64,000 nucleotides of DNA from Sodalis sp. dw_96 (GCF_018449575.1 NZ_JAAVUT010000001.1:124001-188000), one strand, 5' to 3'. Numbered from the stretch's first letter, positions 35,986 through 45,361 are shown. Made by a program: numbers and translations. Notes: generated by a model from the letters alone, not told the origin.

Positions 35986-36690
35986 ATGAAAAAAATAACT
36001 TTTCTGGCCATTGGTCTACCTTTGGTCTGTTATACCATTAATGCGATGGCTTCCGCTACGTGGGTTGATAACCGTTATGCTCATACAACAACCACGGATA
36101 GAAACCAATATAAAATCGGCGCCGGGCATATTTTTGATAATGGAGCCGGGATTCTTGTCTCGTCAATGTATGACCCTGGGCATGATTTCAATCAGTTTAG
36201 AAGTACCTTCCAGGAATATGAAGGTTGGTATCCGCTGCCGTTAAATGATAAATGGAGCATTACGCCCGGCGGGCTGACGGATATTGATAGTAATGGCACT
36301 ACGTTGTCGCCCTACATCAGCCTGGATTACAAATTTAATAAAGTTTTCAACGTTTCAACGCGTTACCGTTATAACCATATAACTCATCAATCGATGGATT
36401 ATAATAATAGAATGGATCATAATGATGCTCATCAGATTGATTTATTTTTGAATTACCAGGCCACCGATAAGCTATGGCTGCAGCTCAATCCGGAATTTTT
36501 CATTAACACCGGTGATTATTATGCTGCCAACGGCAAGAAAACTCATTGGGAACCCAGCATCGTCGCGCGCTATCGCGTAAGTCAGCACTGGATGCCTTAT
36601 GCTGAGGTGGCGTGGCTGGATAAGAATAAGTCTATACATAATGATGATCAGGTGCGAATCCGTTTAGGCATCCGCTACTACCTCTTTTGA
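35986..36690 (+). CDS. kdgM: KdgM-family oligosaccharide porin
   Basis: 234-residue outer-membrane beta-barrel of the KdgM/NanC group (monomeric 12-strand channels for acidic oligosaccharides). Signal peptide of about 24 residues ending in AMASA; the barrel ends in a C-terminal Phe (GIRYYLF). The strands alternate with Arg/Lys-rich turns (FNVSTRYRYNHITHQ), fitting anionic cargo. With the cytoplasmic GH88 and PTS it gives a full route for short uronate oligosaccharides. Confidence 0.9.
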   Translation: MKKITFLAIGLPLVCYTINAMASATWVDNRYAHTTTTDRNQYKIGAGHIFDNGAGILVSSMYDPGHDFNQFRSTFQEYEGWYPLPLNDKWSITPGGLTDIDSNGTTLSPYISLDYKFNKVFNVSTRYRYNHITHQSMDYNNRMDHNDAHQIDLFLNYQATDKLWLQLNPEFFINTGDYYAANGKKTHWEPSIVARYRVSQHWMPYAEVAWLDKNKSIHNDDQVRIRLGIRYYLF

Positions 36691-36698
36691 TAAGGATA

Positions 36699-36717
36699 GG
36701 CGGGCGTTTCGCCCGCC
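36699..36717 (+). terminator. GC-rich hairpin after the kdgM-like gene
   Basis: GGCGGGCG-TTT-CGCCCGCC, a perfect 8-bp stem with a three-base loop eight bases after the stop. No T-run follows, so it may only partly stop transcription before the next gene, which starts ten bases later. Confidence 0.6.
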
Positions 36718-36727
36718 CAGAAACGCC

Positions 36728-37303
36728 ATGAAGAAAAAACAGGTTGCGTTATTGCTTGCTCCGGGCTTTGAAGAGGCGGAGGCAATTATTATTCTTGATG
36801 TGCTGACCCGGCTTGATATAGAGGTAACAACGCTGGCCTGTTATTCCAGCCAAACTTTGGACAGTTATCACGGACTTAGTGTGAATACCGATGCGTTACT
36901 GACCGGGGTTACGGCGGTATTGTATGATGCGGTTGTGATCCCGGGCGGTCCGCAGGGCAGCCAAAATCTGGCGGATAATCAGACCGTTCTGGATTTCATT
37001 CGCCGCCATGATGACGCGGGCAAATGGATTTGCCCGATATGCTCCGCCGCGGCTCGCGTACTGGCCCCGCATCAGTTGTTAAGGGGGCGTCGTTATGTGT
37101 GTTCCGGCACGCTTTCAGAGGCTGTTACTGATGGAGCGTATGTCGATGCCCCGGTGGTAGAGGACGGAAATCTGCTCAGCGGGCAAGGGCTTGGAGCGGC
37201 CTTCGATTTCGCCTTTTGCCTTGCAATGCGCTTAACTGGCGATGAAGCGCGGATACGCCGCCAGGCTGAACATATTTATCACCGACTAACCATCGCGTTG
37301 TAG
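36728..37303 (+). CDS. DJ-1/PfpI family protein
   Basis: 191 residues, length and pattern of YajL/DJ-1. The nucleophile cysteine is in the elbow ICPICSAAARVL near residue 105, with the acidic partner in PGFEEAEAII near the start. Family members are described as glyoxalase III, protein deglycases or chaperones; the exact role here is not known. It follows the kdgM-like gene closely and may help deal with reactive dicarbonyls from uronate metabolism. Confidence 0.88.
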   Translation: MKKKQVALLLAPGFEEAEAIIILDVLTRLDIEVTTLACYSSQTLDSYHGLSVNTDALLTGVTAVLYDAVVIPGGPQGSQNLADNQTVLDFIRRHDDAGKWICPICSAAARVLAPHQLLRGRRYVCSGTLSEAVTDGAYVDAPVVEDGNLLSGQGLGAAFDFAFCLAMRLTGDEARIRRQAEHIYHRLTIAL

Positions 37304-37310
37304 CGCCTAA

Positions 37311-37329
37311 GGGGCTGCTTCACTGCCCC
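37311..37329 (+). terminator. Hairpin after the DJ-1/PfpI gene
   Basis: GGGGC and GCCCC pair around a nine-base loop eight bases after the stop; outer GCC/GGC pairs can extend it. No strong T-run. Confidence 0.4.
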
Positions 37330-37356
37330 AGCGGCAAATTGAGGTGTGACCAACTG

Positions 37357-37578
37357 TCATGCTTTATGAACATTCCGATAACGGAATTGGCAAATCTTGT
37401 CATATCTCACATTGCAGGCCAGTTCTATAAATGAACCATCGTCCAGATTGATAACCGGCACCTGATGTTCGGTTAAGCAACCGCGATCGCTCATCCCGCC
37501 ATGACGCAGGAGGAGTTGCAGTCTATCATGGCCCTTATATAATTGAAAAAAATAACGATGGTTCACTGATATATTCAA
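37357..37578 (-). CDS. Short unrecognised ORF, possibly a gene fragment
   Basis: 73 codons on the minus strand. The sequence looks protein-like (LLRHGGMSDRGCLTEHQVPVI, beta-rich), but no family is recognised, there is no good ribosome site, and the length suggests the tail of a larger gene lost upstream. Confidence 0.3.
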   Translation of the reverse strand: MNISVNHRYFFQLYKGHDRLQLLLRHGGMSDRGCLTEHQVPVINLDDGSFIELACNVRYDKICQFRYRNVHKA

Positions 37579-37717
37579 TCCTGACCCATTAGTCTCGACG
37601 GAACTTGGTTAGATCTTAAAATAAACTTTATTTCCTATATCAATTCAATATATTGCTTTTAGCGTAAGAAATTATATTCAACCAAGTAGCATCTTAGTCA
37701 GACAAGAGTGATTCGGT

Positions 37718-38533
37718 CTAGCGGAACCTTTTAGGAGATTGAGAAAAATGTTTCCTGAATAGAGTGGCGAAATGGCTTCTGTTAGTGAAGCCGCATGTAT
37801 GGGCAATCTCTTCAATAGTTTTGGTACTCTGTTTCAGTTGCTTGCGCGCTTCCAGCAAACGCAGCAGCATGAGATATCGGTGTGGGGTCATGCCGGTACT
37901 TTGTTTTAACTGTCGGTGCAGCGTTCGAAGCGGGATGGAGAATTCTTTTGCCAATTGGCTCCAATCGACATTTTTATTAAAATTATGCTGTAACCAACTC
38001 ATTAAGCTTTGCAGTTGATGCTCGCGATCGCGGTCGCTTGGCTTTTGACAACAGAGTCCGTGAAGCATAACCAATAATTGTAAAAACAGGCCCTCTTCGG
38101 CGGCAATATTTTCAGTTGATGTATCGGTAGACAGAACGGCTATGCCTTGGATGGCAATTTTAGCTCGTTGTATATCTTCATGGCTAAGTTGCCAATGAGT
38201 CTGATGTTCCTGGCTGTTCATGTTAGGAAGAAAACGGGCAATATCGGTTAAGAAAAGAAAGCTATCCGGCGAACGGTAGAGGACATTGATGAGCGTAAGT
38301 TGATCGACTTTTTCAAAAAATTGGTGATCCCCTGGGCGGATAAAACAAACGGTGCCACTGTTCATTAAATAAGCCTGATCGTTAAGAATATGAATGCCAG
38401 TGCCATTTTGCACAAACATAATTTCCCAAAAATCGGAAAAAAATTCAACGCAGTCAGTCGGTGGACGCCTTTGCTCAATAAAGATTGTCGACTTTTCTGA
38501 AATAAAAAAATCATTGCTAGAGAGGAATTCCAT
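37718..38533 (-). CDS. AraC-family transcriptional regulator
   Basis: 271 residues: an N-terminal cupin-like sensor (FWEIMFVQNGTGIHILNDQ, residues 30-50) and a C-terminal double helix-turn-helix (WSQLAKEFSIPLRTLHRQLK and EIAHTCGFTNRSHFATLFRK). RhaS/RhaR/MelR-like organisation, a common design for carbohydrate regulators. Lies downstream of the general porin on the same strand; likely targets are the neighbouring porin or the MFS/BNR operon. Confidence 0.9.
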   Translation of the reverse strand: MEFLSSNDFFISEKSTIFIEQRRPPTDCVEFFSDFWEIMFVQNGTGIHILNDQAYLMNSGTVCFIRPGDHQFFEKVDQLTLINVLYRSPDSFLFLTDIARFLPNMNSQEHQTHWQLSHEDIQRAKIAIQGIAVLSTDTSTENIAAEEGLFLQLLVMLHGLCCQKPSDRDREHQLQSLMSWLQHNFNKNVDWSQLAKEFSIPLRTLHRQLKQSTGMTPHRYLMLLRLLEARKQLKQSTKTIEEIAHTCGFTNRSHFATLFRKHFSQSPKRFR

Positions 38534-38747
38534 TTTACATGCCTTATCATTATGCGGGAGTTATAAAAAGATATACTGCTATAAATTTTGTCTTAGACAA
38601 TGATTGAAAAATTATTAAGTTGAGTATTTTTTTTAGATTAAAATGAAGCGGTGTGAAAAGTGAACGTGATCGGTACAACTGACAAGGAGAGTTCCTATTC
38701 AACCGATACACGAAAAAAATTATAAGTGGGGTGGTATCCGATAGCTA

Positions 38748-39836
38748 TTAAAAATGGTAGGTGAGACCTAAACCAAAGACACCGTCTGCGGAGATACCGA
38801 CCGGATTATTTTTATCCAATACGTTGATTTTGTAATCAGCATAAGTCACTATGTTTTTATTAAAATAATACATGAGTGCCGCATCATAATATTTAACTAA
38901 ATAAAAGCTTCCATATCCTTCTACATCTTGTGCTTTCGATTGAAAGTAACCAATTTGAGGTTTAAATCCTGATAAAAATAAGTAACCGGCGACAGCTTCC
39001 CAGTCAATAGTTTTATTTGCAAATCCCAGACTCTTTATCGGGGTCAAATTATGTGTTTCGGCATACACCGCGGCCAAATAAATCTGATTGGCATCATATT
39101 TGACACCAACGCTCCAAATATCCGCTTTGTCGCCAGCCCCCAGTGCGAGTCCCTGCTGTGCAGCGGTACGTTTCGATGAGGCATAAGCAGCAATAATCGA
39201 GCCGCCCCAATCAAAATTATAGCCACTGGATAAGCCAAATCCTTCACCATTACTTTTGATTGCCGAACGTCCGGAAGTATTCGTCGTTGCATCGTTTGCG
39301 CCCTGATATTGCAGCCCTAATTGCAGACCGTTTACTAAACCAAAAAAACCATTATTACGATAGGTAAGCAAACCGGTTGAACGGCCGGTCATAAAGTTGT
39401 CGGCACCACTGTACGTGAGATTATTAAATATGGGAGCGTAGTCAGTGAGAGAGGCAACATCATAGACAATCCCCCAGTTACGGCCATAATCCAGTGAGCC
39501 ATATTGGCCATACTTTAGTCCGGCATAGCCCAGACGTGTAGCGTTCCCTGATTGAGTATCAGTACCCGACTCAGTATGGTTAGCCATGACATTTATTTCC
39601 CATTGGCCAAATCCGGTTAATTGATCCGTGATTTTTGTTTGGCCTTTAAAACCGAAACGGATAAAAGTGTTGTCTCCATTCCAGGAAGTATCATCACTGA
39701 AGTAATGCCTGGCATGAATAGCCCCGTTAAGGTCAAGTTTATTCCCATCATTATTGTATATTATGGTGGCGTGTGTCGATTGCATAACGGCAAAAGACAA
39801 GACTGCCAATAGTTTTTTTCCAGTTGTGTTGAACAT
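38748..39836 (-). CDS. OmpC/PhoE-type general porin
   Basis: About 362 residues from the ATG at 39836, which has AGGTGA seven bases upstream (a GTG 12 bases earlier is also in frame). Signal peptide ends near THA. The mature sequence begins YNNDGNKLDLNGAI, an OmpC/OmpF-type first strand, has the GLKYGQYGSLDYGRNWGIVYD region that leads into the constriction loop, and ends in Phe (LGLTYHF). Placement inside the carbohydrate island suggests a dedicated uptake role. Confidence 0.9.
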   Translation of the reverse strand: MFNTTGKKLLAVLSFAVMQSTHATIIYNNDGNKLDLNGAIHARHYFSDDTSWNGDNTFIRFGFKGQTKITDQLTGFGQWEINVMANHTESGTDTQSGNATRLGYAGLKYGQYGSLDYGRNWGIVYDVASLTDYAPIFNNLTYSGADNFMTGRSTGLLTYRNNGFFGLVNGLQLGLQYQGANDATTNTSGRSAIKSNGEGFGLSSGYNFDWGGSIIAAYASSKRTAAQQGLALGAGDKADIWSVGVKYDANQIYLAAVYAETHNLTPIKSLGFANKTIDWEAVAGYLFLSGFKPQIGYFQSKAQDVEGYGSFYLVKYYDAALMYYFNKNIVTYADYKINVLDKNNPVGISADGVFGLGLTYHF

Positions 39837-40019
39837 TTTAGATATCACCTATCAAAAGAGTTTTCAAAGAAAATAATATTCGCATTTTTAATTATGCAAA
39901 TTAGTTTATTAGAAATACAACGCCAAGACATTATCCAATAAGACAAGTGTCGATTTTAGGGCTTTACTATCAGAATAAGAGGAGCAGATTGTTCTGCTCC
40001 CAGAATCAGCGGATTCTTA

Positions 40020-41396
40020 TTATTCTTTATTTCCAATGCTAATAACTTCCAGTTGGGACGGTGGTACGCTAACGCCATAAAATACGTCGCGAAAAATAGG
40101 CAGGGATTCCCAGCGTAAATAATAATCATGGCCATGGCGGTGGTCGTTATTTATTGCCGGGATAAGTTGTACCTCCGCATCCGGGTGAATATTTTGCCGG
40201 GGTTGGAGATATTCACTCGGCAATATTGGCTGGCAATCCTGAGTTTCGATAACTTCCAATGTCGATTCATTGAGGACCCACACCCCCGGAGGACACCATT
40301 TACTGTGATATTCAACGGCAAGTTGATTTGCACCGATGGTTTTAACTGCTGAAATAGTGATATCAGGGGGAATTGACCCGCCGCCGCTGAAATCCCAACG
40401 AAATGTCCATTGGCTTAATTGATGGGAATGCCACTGCCCATCCTGCTCCACGCGTGCCGCATATGCTTGCGAAAATCCCTTCTCATCATAGCGATGGTAG
40501 GTGATGACCGGACGTCCTTGATTATCAAAGCCAAGCTCCTGGGACATATTAATCAGCCCCTCATTGCTCTGTGCGCCATCGACAATCTCTCCGCGGGAAA
40601 GCGTAATAGGCAGCTCTATCGGCTGGCCATTGAATCGTTCCCAATGCACCAAATCCCTGCTTCGCGCATAAGACAAATTATTATTTGTTTCGCAATGAGG
40701 CGTATCGCGCCACATCCAGATCATATGCCAGAACCCATCAGGGCCGGCAGTGGGAAGTCTTGCATAACCGTTACGCGCATTTTCGCCATTGAGTAATGGC
40801 GTGTCGAGAAGTCGTTTCCAAACGCGCGTTTGAGTATCATAGATATTATACAGGTCATCGCCATTACCGCTCATCCCGTCCCGGTACCGAAATAGCAGAT
40901 TCCCCTGATGATCTTTGAAAAACAATGGATAGGTTGTACGGTTCTCCCGGTCGCCGACCATGTTCTTAACACAGCGTAGTGAAAAGATATCTAGCGGCAA
41001 TTCCGAACGAAAATAAATCAAGGGGTCGACATGCATATTTCCCGATATGTGCAGATACTCATCTTTATCAACGGCCATCGTCAGATAATTGTGGGAATCA
41101 TATTCCGTAACATGAGAATAGCGTTGTTTCTCATCAATCCAGAATCCCCCGGGTTGAAAAAAAGCCCAATGCGAATGTCCGAGTAAACGCGAGCCCACTG
41201 TAATCCGCCGCTCATCATCATAAAACGCCACGAACTGACGATCCCTATGAGTCAATAAACAATATTGAACGGTGAAGACCGAACAAGTAGGTTTTACCGT
41301 GATAATGTTAATGCCCTGATGTGAGGACGCTGTCTCGTCAGATGCATTCGCAATGTTATTATCAGAATTTTCTTTAATATTCATTCTATCCACCAT
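40020..41396 (-). CDS. BNR-repeat family protein, possible polysaccharide lyase
   Basis: 458 residues resembling BNR_4 beta-propeller proteins (HSHWAFFQPGGFWID, DEYLHISGNMHVDPLIYFRS, ENARNGYARLPTAGPDGFWHMIWMWRDTP). Some families with this fold are ulvan or rhamnogalacturonan lyases; others are sialidase-like. No signal peptide is visible, so it would act in the cytoplasm. It overlaps the upstream MFS gene by one base (TAATG), so importer and enzyme are cotranscribed. Confidence 0.75.
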   Translation of the reverse strand: MVDRMNIKENSDNNIANASDETASSHQGINIITVKPTCSVFTVQYCLLTHRDRQFVAFYDDERRITVGSRLLGHSHWAFFQPGGFWIDEKQRYSHVTEYDSHNYLTMAVDKDEYLHISGNMHVDPLIYFRSELPLDIFSLRCVKNMVGDRENRTTYPLFFKDHQGNLLFRYRDGMSGNGDDLYNIYDTQTRVWKRLLDTPLLNGENARNGYARLPTAGPDGFWHMIWMWRDTPHCETNNNLSYARSRDLVHWERFNGQPIELPITLSRGEIVDGAQSNEGLINMSQELGFDNQGRPVITYHRYDEKGFSQAYAARVEQDGQWHSHQLSQWTFRWDFSGGGSIPPDITISAVKTIGANQLAVEYHSKWCPPGVWVLNESTLEVIETQDCQPILPSEYLQPRQNIHPDAEVQLIPAINNDHRHGHDYYLRWESLPIFRDVFYGVSVPPSQLEVISIGNKE

Positions 41397-42682
41397 TATA
41401 TGATCTGTTTTTTCTGAAATGATTTATTACGCAGGAAAAAAACTGCAAGAAGAATAGCACCAAGAGGATGTAGTGCGGCACCGAAATAAATAGGCACTGA
41501 ATAGCCCAAAGCATCAATTATTGAACCGACAAAGCCGTTAAAAATAATGGATGTGATGCCGCCTAACGCGCTCATGACGCCGATGGCGGTGGCAATAGCC
41601 ACCCGGGGAGCCAGTCCGCCCATCATGATTGTTGCCATGCTAAGCCAGGATGCGCACATGAAATTAATCGCCGTCATGATCCCCACCGCCACCAGGGGGT
41701 TATTGACACTGGGCAGGAAAAATGTCAGCGGCGCCAGACAGGTGCAACTCCAGATAATGATTAGTCTTGCACGGGTAGGGTCATAACCTTTTGCCACCAG
41801 CCGATCCGACCAATAACAGACGCCCAGCACGCCGATAACCGATGCTAAGGGTGGGAACCATAACAATTTCCCTACTTCGGCAAGCGTCAGCCCCAGTTTT
41901 TCCTGCATAAATCCGACTTGCCAGTATTGATAGAAAAACCAAAACGGATCGGTCAGCAATCTGGCGATAATCAGCATCCAGATCGGTTTGGAGGTTAAAA
42001 CCATTTTGTAGCGTTGTGCCACCGGTACGGTGACAGTCGCCGCCGGGGATCTACTGTCGGTGTCTTCTTTCGGCGGAGTTTTGCGGCTGGTAAAAAACCA
42101 GAGTAACGCCACGGCGAGGCCGGTTGCCGCGGGGATGAAAAATGCAAAACGCCATCCCGAAGATAAGGTCATCCAGGCAACGAAGGGCGGTGCAATAATA
42201 AGCCCTACAGATTGAATGAGATTAGTGATCTGGAATGCAAATGCGCGCTGCTCCGCCTTGAACCAGGTAAAGATCGCCAGGGTCAGCGCGGGGACGGTAC
42301 CTGATTCAGCGATACCCAGGATAACCCGGCCAATCATCAGTCCCGTTAAAGATGTCGCCATACCGGTAACGAGGGTCGCGACGGACATGAGCAGCACCAC
42401 ACCGGTCAGGACATATCGGCTGCCGAAGCGGTCAACAACCAGTCCACTGATGAAATACATCAAGGTGTAGGGTATCATAAACGCCGTTATCAGGCTGGAA
42501 TAGCCGGTATTGGTAACATGCATTTCAATCATCAATGTTGTTTTAAGGATCGAAACGATTTGACGATCAAGGGAAAAGAAAAACAAAACTCCGCCAAGTA
42601 TCACTAATAAGGCACTTGTCCAGAGCATTTGCCTTTTATTTTTGAGCAACTCATTATCCAATGTAGTCATGTGCTTAATCAC
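41396..42682 (-). CDS. MFS transporter (anion:cation symporter-like)
   Basis: 428 residues with twelve predicted membrane segments. Motif VVDRFGSRYVLTGVVLLMS after the second segment is the MFS signature, and GRVILGIAESGTVPALTLAI resembles the sugar-acid (glucarate/galacturonate) branch. An in-frame ATG at 42670 is an alternative start. Likely imports the acidic saccharide handled by the BNR-repeat protein downstream. Confidence 0.88.
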   Translation of the reverse strand: MIKHMTTLDNELLKNKRQMLWTSALLVILGGVLFFFSLDRQIVSILKTTLMIEMHVTNTGYSSLITAFMIPYTLMYFISGLVVDRFGSRYVLTGVVLLMSVATLVTGMATSLTGLMIGRVILGIAESGTVPALTLAIFTWFKAEQRAFAFQITNLIQSVGLIIAPPFVAWMTLSSGWRFAFFIPAATGLAVALLWFFTSRKTPPKEDTDSRSPAATVTVPVAQRYKMVLTSKPIWMLIIARLLTDPFWFFYQYWQVGFMQEKLGLTLAEVGKLLWFPPLASVIGVLGVCYWSDRLVAKGYDPTRARLIIIWSCTCLAPLTFFLPSVNNPLVAVGIMTAINFMCASWLSMATIMMGGLAPRVAIATAIGVMSALGGITSIIFNGFVGSIIDALGYSVPIYFGAALHPLGAILLAVFFLRNKSFQKKQII

Positions 42683-43061
42683 TCTTTATTAAATCACTAA
42701 ATAATAGAAAGTATTTGTTATTTTAAAACTATATGCCATTAAAAATAAAACATTGTTTCTTTAGTGTATTTTTAACTTTTAAGAAATGTGAATCTGTGAG
42801 ATGGATCAAAATTTTCAAGATGCTAATTTTCAAAAAATATAATTATTTTTTTGAAAAATTAATTACAGATTATTTTTTACATCAACTTAACTTTATGATT
42901 TTTAAACAATAAAATACCTCGTTTAATAAATTATAAAAAAATGTTTCCGCTTTAGCCATAAATATAAGTTTCTTGGCTAAAAGATAAAGAACATATAACA
43001 ATTAACTTGTTATGCTGCTCGGTTATTTTATTTAAAGAGTCGGGGTATTGGCTAAAAATAT
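42683..43061. other. AT-rich upstream region of the MFS/BNR operon
   Basis: About 380 bases of very AT-rich DNA with no gene seen. It holds the CRP-like site at 42795 and should contain the leftward promoter for the MFS gene. Confidence 0.5.
42795..42810. promoter_or_regulatory. CRP-like site before the MFS/BNR operon
   Basis: TGTGAGATGGATCAAA fits TGTGA-N6-TCACA at eight of ten positions, about 115 bases upstream of the MFS start. Confidence 0.45.
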
Positions 43062-43154
43062 ATGAAAATTGTTTCATTAATGGTGTCATTTATCCTGGTC
43101 TTTTGTGCAGTATTCTTACTGCGCGGTTCCATGAATAAAATGTTCGCTCATTAA
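43062..43154 (+). CDS. Possible 30-residue small membrane protein
   Basis: The frame encodes MKIVSLMVSFILVFCAVFLL followed by RGSMNKMFAH: one hydrophobic helix with a basic, polar tail, the design of enterobacterial small membrane proteins. The ribosome site is weak (AAAGAG, over 20 bases upstream). Nothing else occupies the stretch. Confidence 0.35.
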   Translation: MKIVSLMVSFILVFCAVFLLRGSMNKMFAH

Positions 43155-43351
43155 CGTTAACCAGTGGGTAGTTGCGATCGTCTGGATTTACAGATAACTA
43201 GAATAAGGTAACCTGTTGAGGGGGCGGGTAACACTTTCGGTGGGTGCGCCTGACTTTCGTTAGGCACGCGATGCTCAGACCATAAAAAAACAAATATGAC
43301 CTGAAGTAAAATTCATCAAAAAAACTCTACGCATGTTGCCTTTAAGATAAA

Positions 43352-44731
43352 TTATTTATTATACGAACCCCCAGTAAAAAACGACTTATCTACCGCGTAT
43401 CCCTGAAGGCGGGCTAACGTTTCCGGGTTAGTGAACATCGCCTGCAGCCCATAGCTTGGTGTGAAGAAGAACGCTTTTCCCCGCTGTTCCTGAGTGAGGT
43501 AGCCTTTGTCCACGAGTTCGAGGAAGTCACGCCGCGCCGTGGGGTAGGCGATACCATGGTTGTTCTTGTGATAGCGGATCGTGAACTCGGCCTCGGATTT
43601 CCGAAGGGCCCTGCCCAAGATGGACCGCTGCCGGTCATTGAGGTGGATGTCCTTCTTGAGCATCTGGCGCAATTCTCGATCCCAATTCTCCCATGTCTCT
43701 ACATAGTGCTCAACGATCCTCAGCGCCACCAGCATCAATTGGGCGGCCAGCGTTTGCAGCGAGGTGAGATCGCCCGGGCTTCTTTTGCGCAGGTTTTCAT
43801 AGGTGGAACGATCGAAAGAAACCGAAGGAGGAAGTATTCGGCCCTCGTCCCAATCCAGCTTGACGCGTGAGGCAGGCAGAAGCCCAAGAACCGGCAAATG
43901 GTGCTTGAGGGCGTAAAGATGCGCAACGAGACTTCCGACCTGGTAACTCACTTCTTTGAGCGGGCGATAGAAGCGAAACGAGTCAGTGAGCATCAAGGCC
44001 CGCAGGACGTCGTGGTCGTATTCGCCGGTTTCGTGGTTCGCATAGGCGGCAATGTAGTCCATCTGCCTATCGGCATAACGCTCGGTCATTTCGTCCGGCC
44101 ATTCGAACAGACCCGTGCCGAGGGACGCTTTGGTGGTTGCCAGGGCGCTGATGTCCACGTCTTCCAGTAATCGCTCGCGAAGGTGCATAAAGAGATCACG
44201 GGAGAACGGCTCGCCGAGCAAATCCGGCAAATGGTCGATGGCACTGAACGTATTGGCCACCAGACGCTCAGTCGCATTCCGAGGTGCCCGATCAAGCCTA
44301 AGCTGAATGTCCGCGTCTCGCATCGAGAGCGAAAGGCCGTCAAGACGTGCGGCGGCGATTACCTCGGGGATACGCACATTCATGAGAAAGTGCTGACTTC
44401 CTGCGGAGGTCATGGTGCGGTGCAAAGGGGAATCAGGACCGCAGGCGCGGGTGACAATACTGACCACATCGGTAATTTCGTGGGTGCGGCGATACCAGTA
44501 CTCGCCATCATTCAAATCCGGGATGGGCAGCTCAATGCCCATATAGCGGCTCATCCGATTCATGATTTCCCACATGCCCAGGGGACTGATATTGGGTGGC
44601 AGGTTCAGCGACAAGAACTCATCCCAGGACATACACTTCTGCGAGAAGCGCTTGAGCAGGGCCTGGAACGCGGGGTCGTCCAATAGCTCCCCAATGCCTT
44701 GCCCTAATGAATACGCCCTGACGTTGTTCAT
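43352..44731 (-). CDS. Fic-like protein lacking the AMPylation motif
   Basis: 459 residues. The middle resembles Fic-family proteins: EVIAAARLDGLSLSMRDADI occupies the place of the Fic N-terminal S-S-A-I-E-G-type segment, helices follow, and the C-terminus is a winged helix (AYPTARRDFLELVDKGYLTQ) as in many Fic proteins. Where HPFx(D/E)GNGR should lie (about residues 245-262) it reads DSFRFYRPLKEVSYQ, without the catalytic His, Asn or Arg pair. AAGGAG eight bases before the ATG supports the start. Function unknown; AMPylation looks impossible. The assignment to the Fic fold is inference from pattern. Confidence 0.6.
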   Translation of the reverse strand: MNNVRAYSLGQGIGELLDDPAFQALLKRFSQKCMSWDEFLSLNLPPNISPLGMWEIMNRMSRYMGIELPIPDLNDGEYWYRRTHEITDVVSIVTRACGPDSPLHRTMTSAGSQHFLMNVRIPEVIAAARLDGLSLSMRDADIQLRLDRAPRNATERLVANTFSAIDHLPDLLGEPFSRDLFMHLRERLLEDVDISALATTKASLGTGLFEWPDEMTERYADRQMDYIAAYANHETGEYDHDVLRALMLTDSFRFYRPLKEVSYQVGSLVAHLYALKHHLPVLGLLPASRVKLDWDEGRILPPSVSFDRSTYENLRKRSPGDLTSLQTLAAQLMLVALRIVEHYVETWENWDRELRQMLKKDIHLNDRQRSILGRALRKSEAEFTIRYHKNNHGIAYPTARRDFLELVDKGYLTQEQRGKAFFFTPSYGLQAMFTNPETLARLQGYAVDKSFFTGGSYNK

Positions 44732-44993
44732 AGTGAACTCTCCTTACGCTCTTTTGTTGTCCCCTTAAACCGGACTAGGAGTTTAAGGGAATGATGAGTA
44801 GCCGGGTACAAAAAGCAGTTTTTGCTTACCACCGGTTCTGAGGAGGCTTTTGAGACTTTCCTCACAAATTGATTGCCGACGGCCGGCACGATATCCAAAC
44901 AAGTACCTTTCTTCTCGGTCAGATCAGAACTATTTTATGGATAGTGATGGATTAAAACGCTTCATTCTGACTGGATCACCGTTTAACCTATAC

Positions 44994-45009
44994 AAAATGT
45001 ATACATTTT
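44994..45009. promoter_or_regulatory. 16-bp palindrome, GntR/FCD-type operator candidate
   Basis: AAAATGTATACATTTT is perfectly symmetrical with a TGTATACA core, the type of site bound by many FCD-subfamily GntR regulators. It is preceded by TATACA and followed by a second ACTATACAATAT 45 bases on. Confidence 0.45.
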
Positions 45010-45361
45010 CCAAGTTTCACCCATTTTTTAGGCACGTGAACTATACAATATATTCATATTACAAGAATGGAAAAAATCCCGACCAGATCGATAAACACTC
45101 CCTCAGGCACTCAATCGGCATCGCACTTGAGTTCTAGCCGCTGGTTGAACCGATTCAAACACCTCTCTCCGTTCATAGTACCCAGCCGTTGGCATGGACA
45201 TATTCATCCCTGTTTCTCCAAAGACCGGCCGGATAGGCATTTTTCAAAAACTGTTTCACGCTCAAATCGTACTCTGGCCGTTATTGTTTGCTGTGCTCAG
45301 GCGGAGATACATCACAGTATGTCCTTTCAAAATCATGTACGGAATATTTCAAGTTAAGTAT

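Noticed and set aside
45067-45357. Overlapping frames in the gap before the SDR gene
   Set aside because: Composition and start contexts are poor and no homology is apparent; could hide a decayed gene but cannot be supported.
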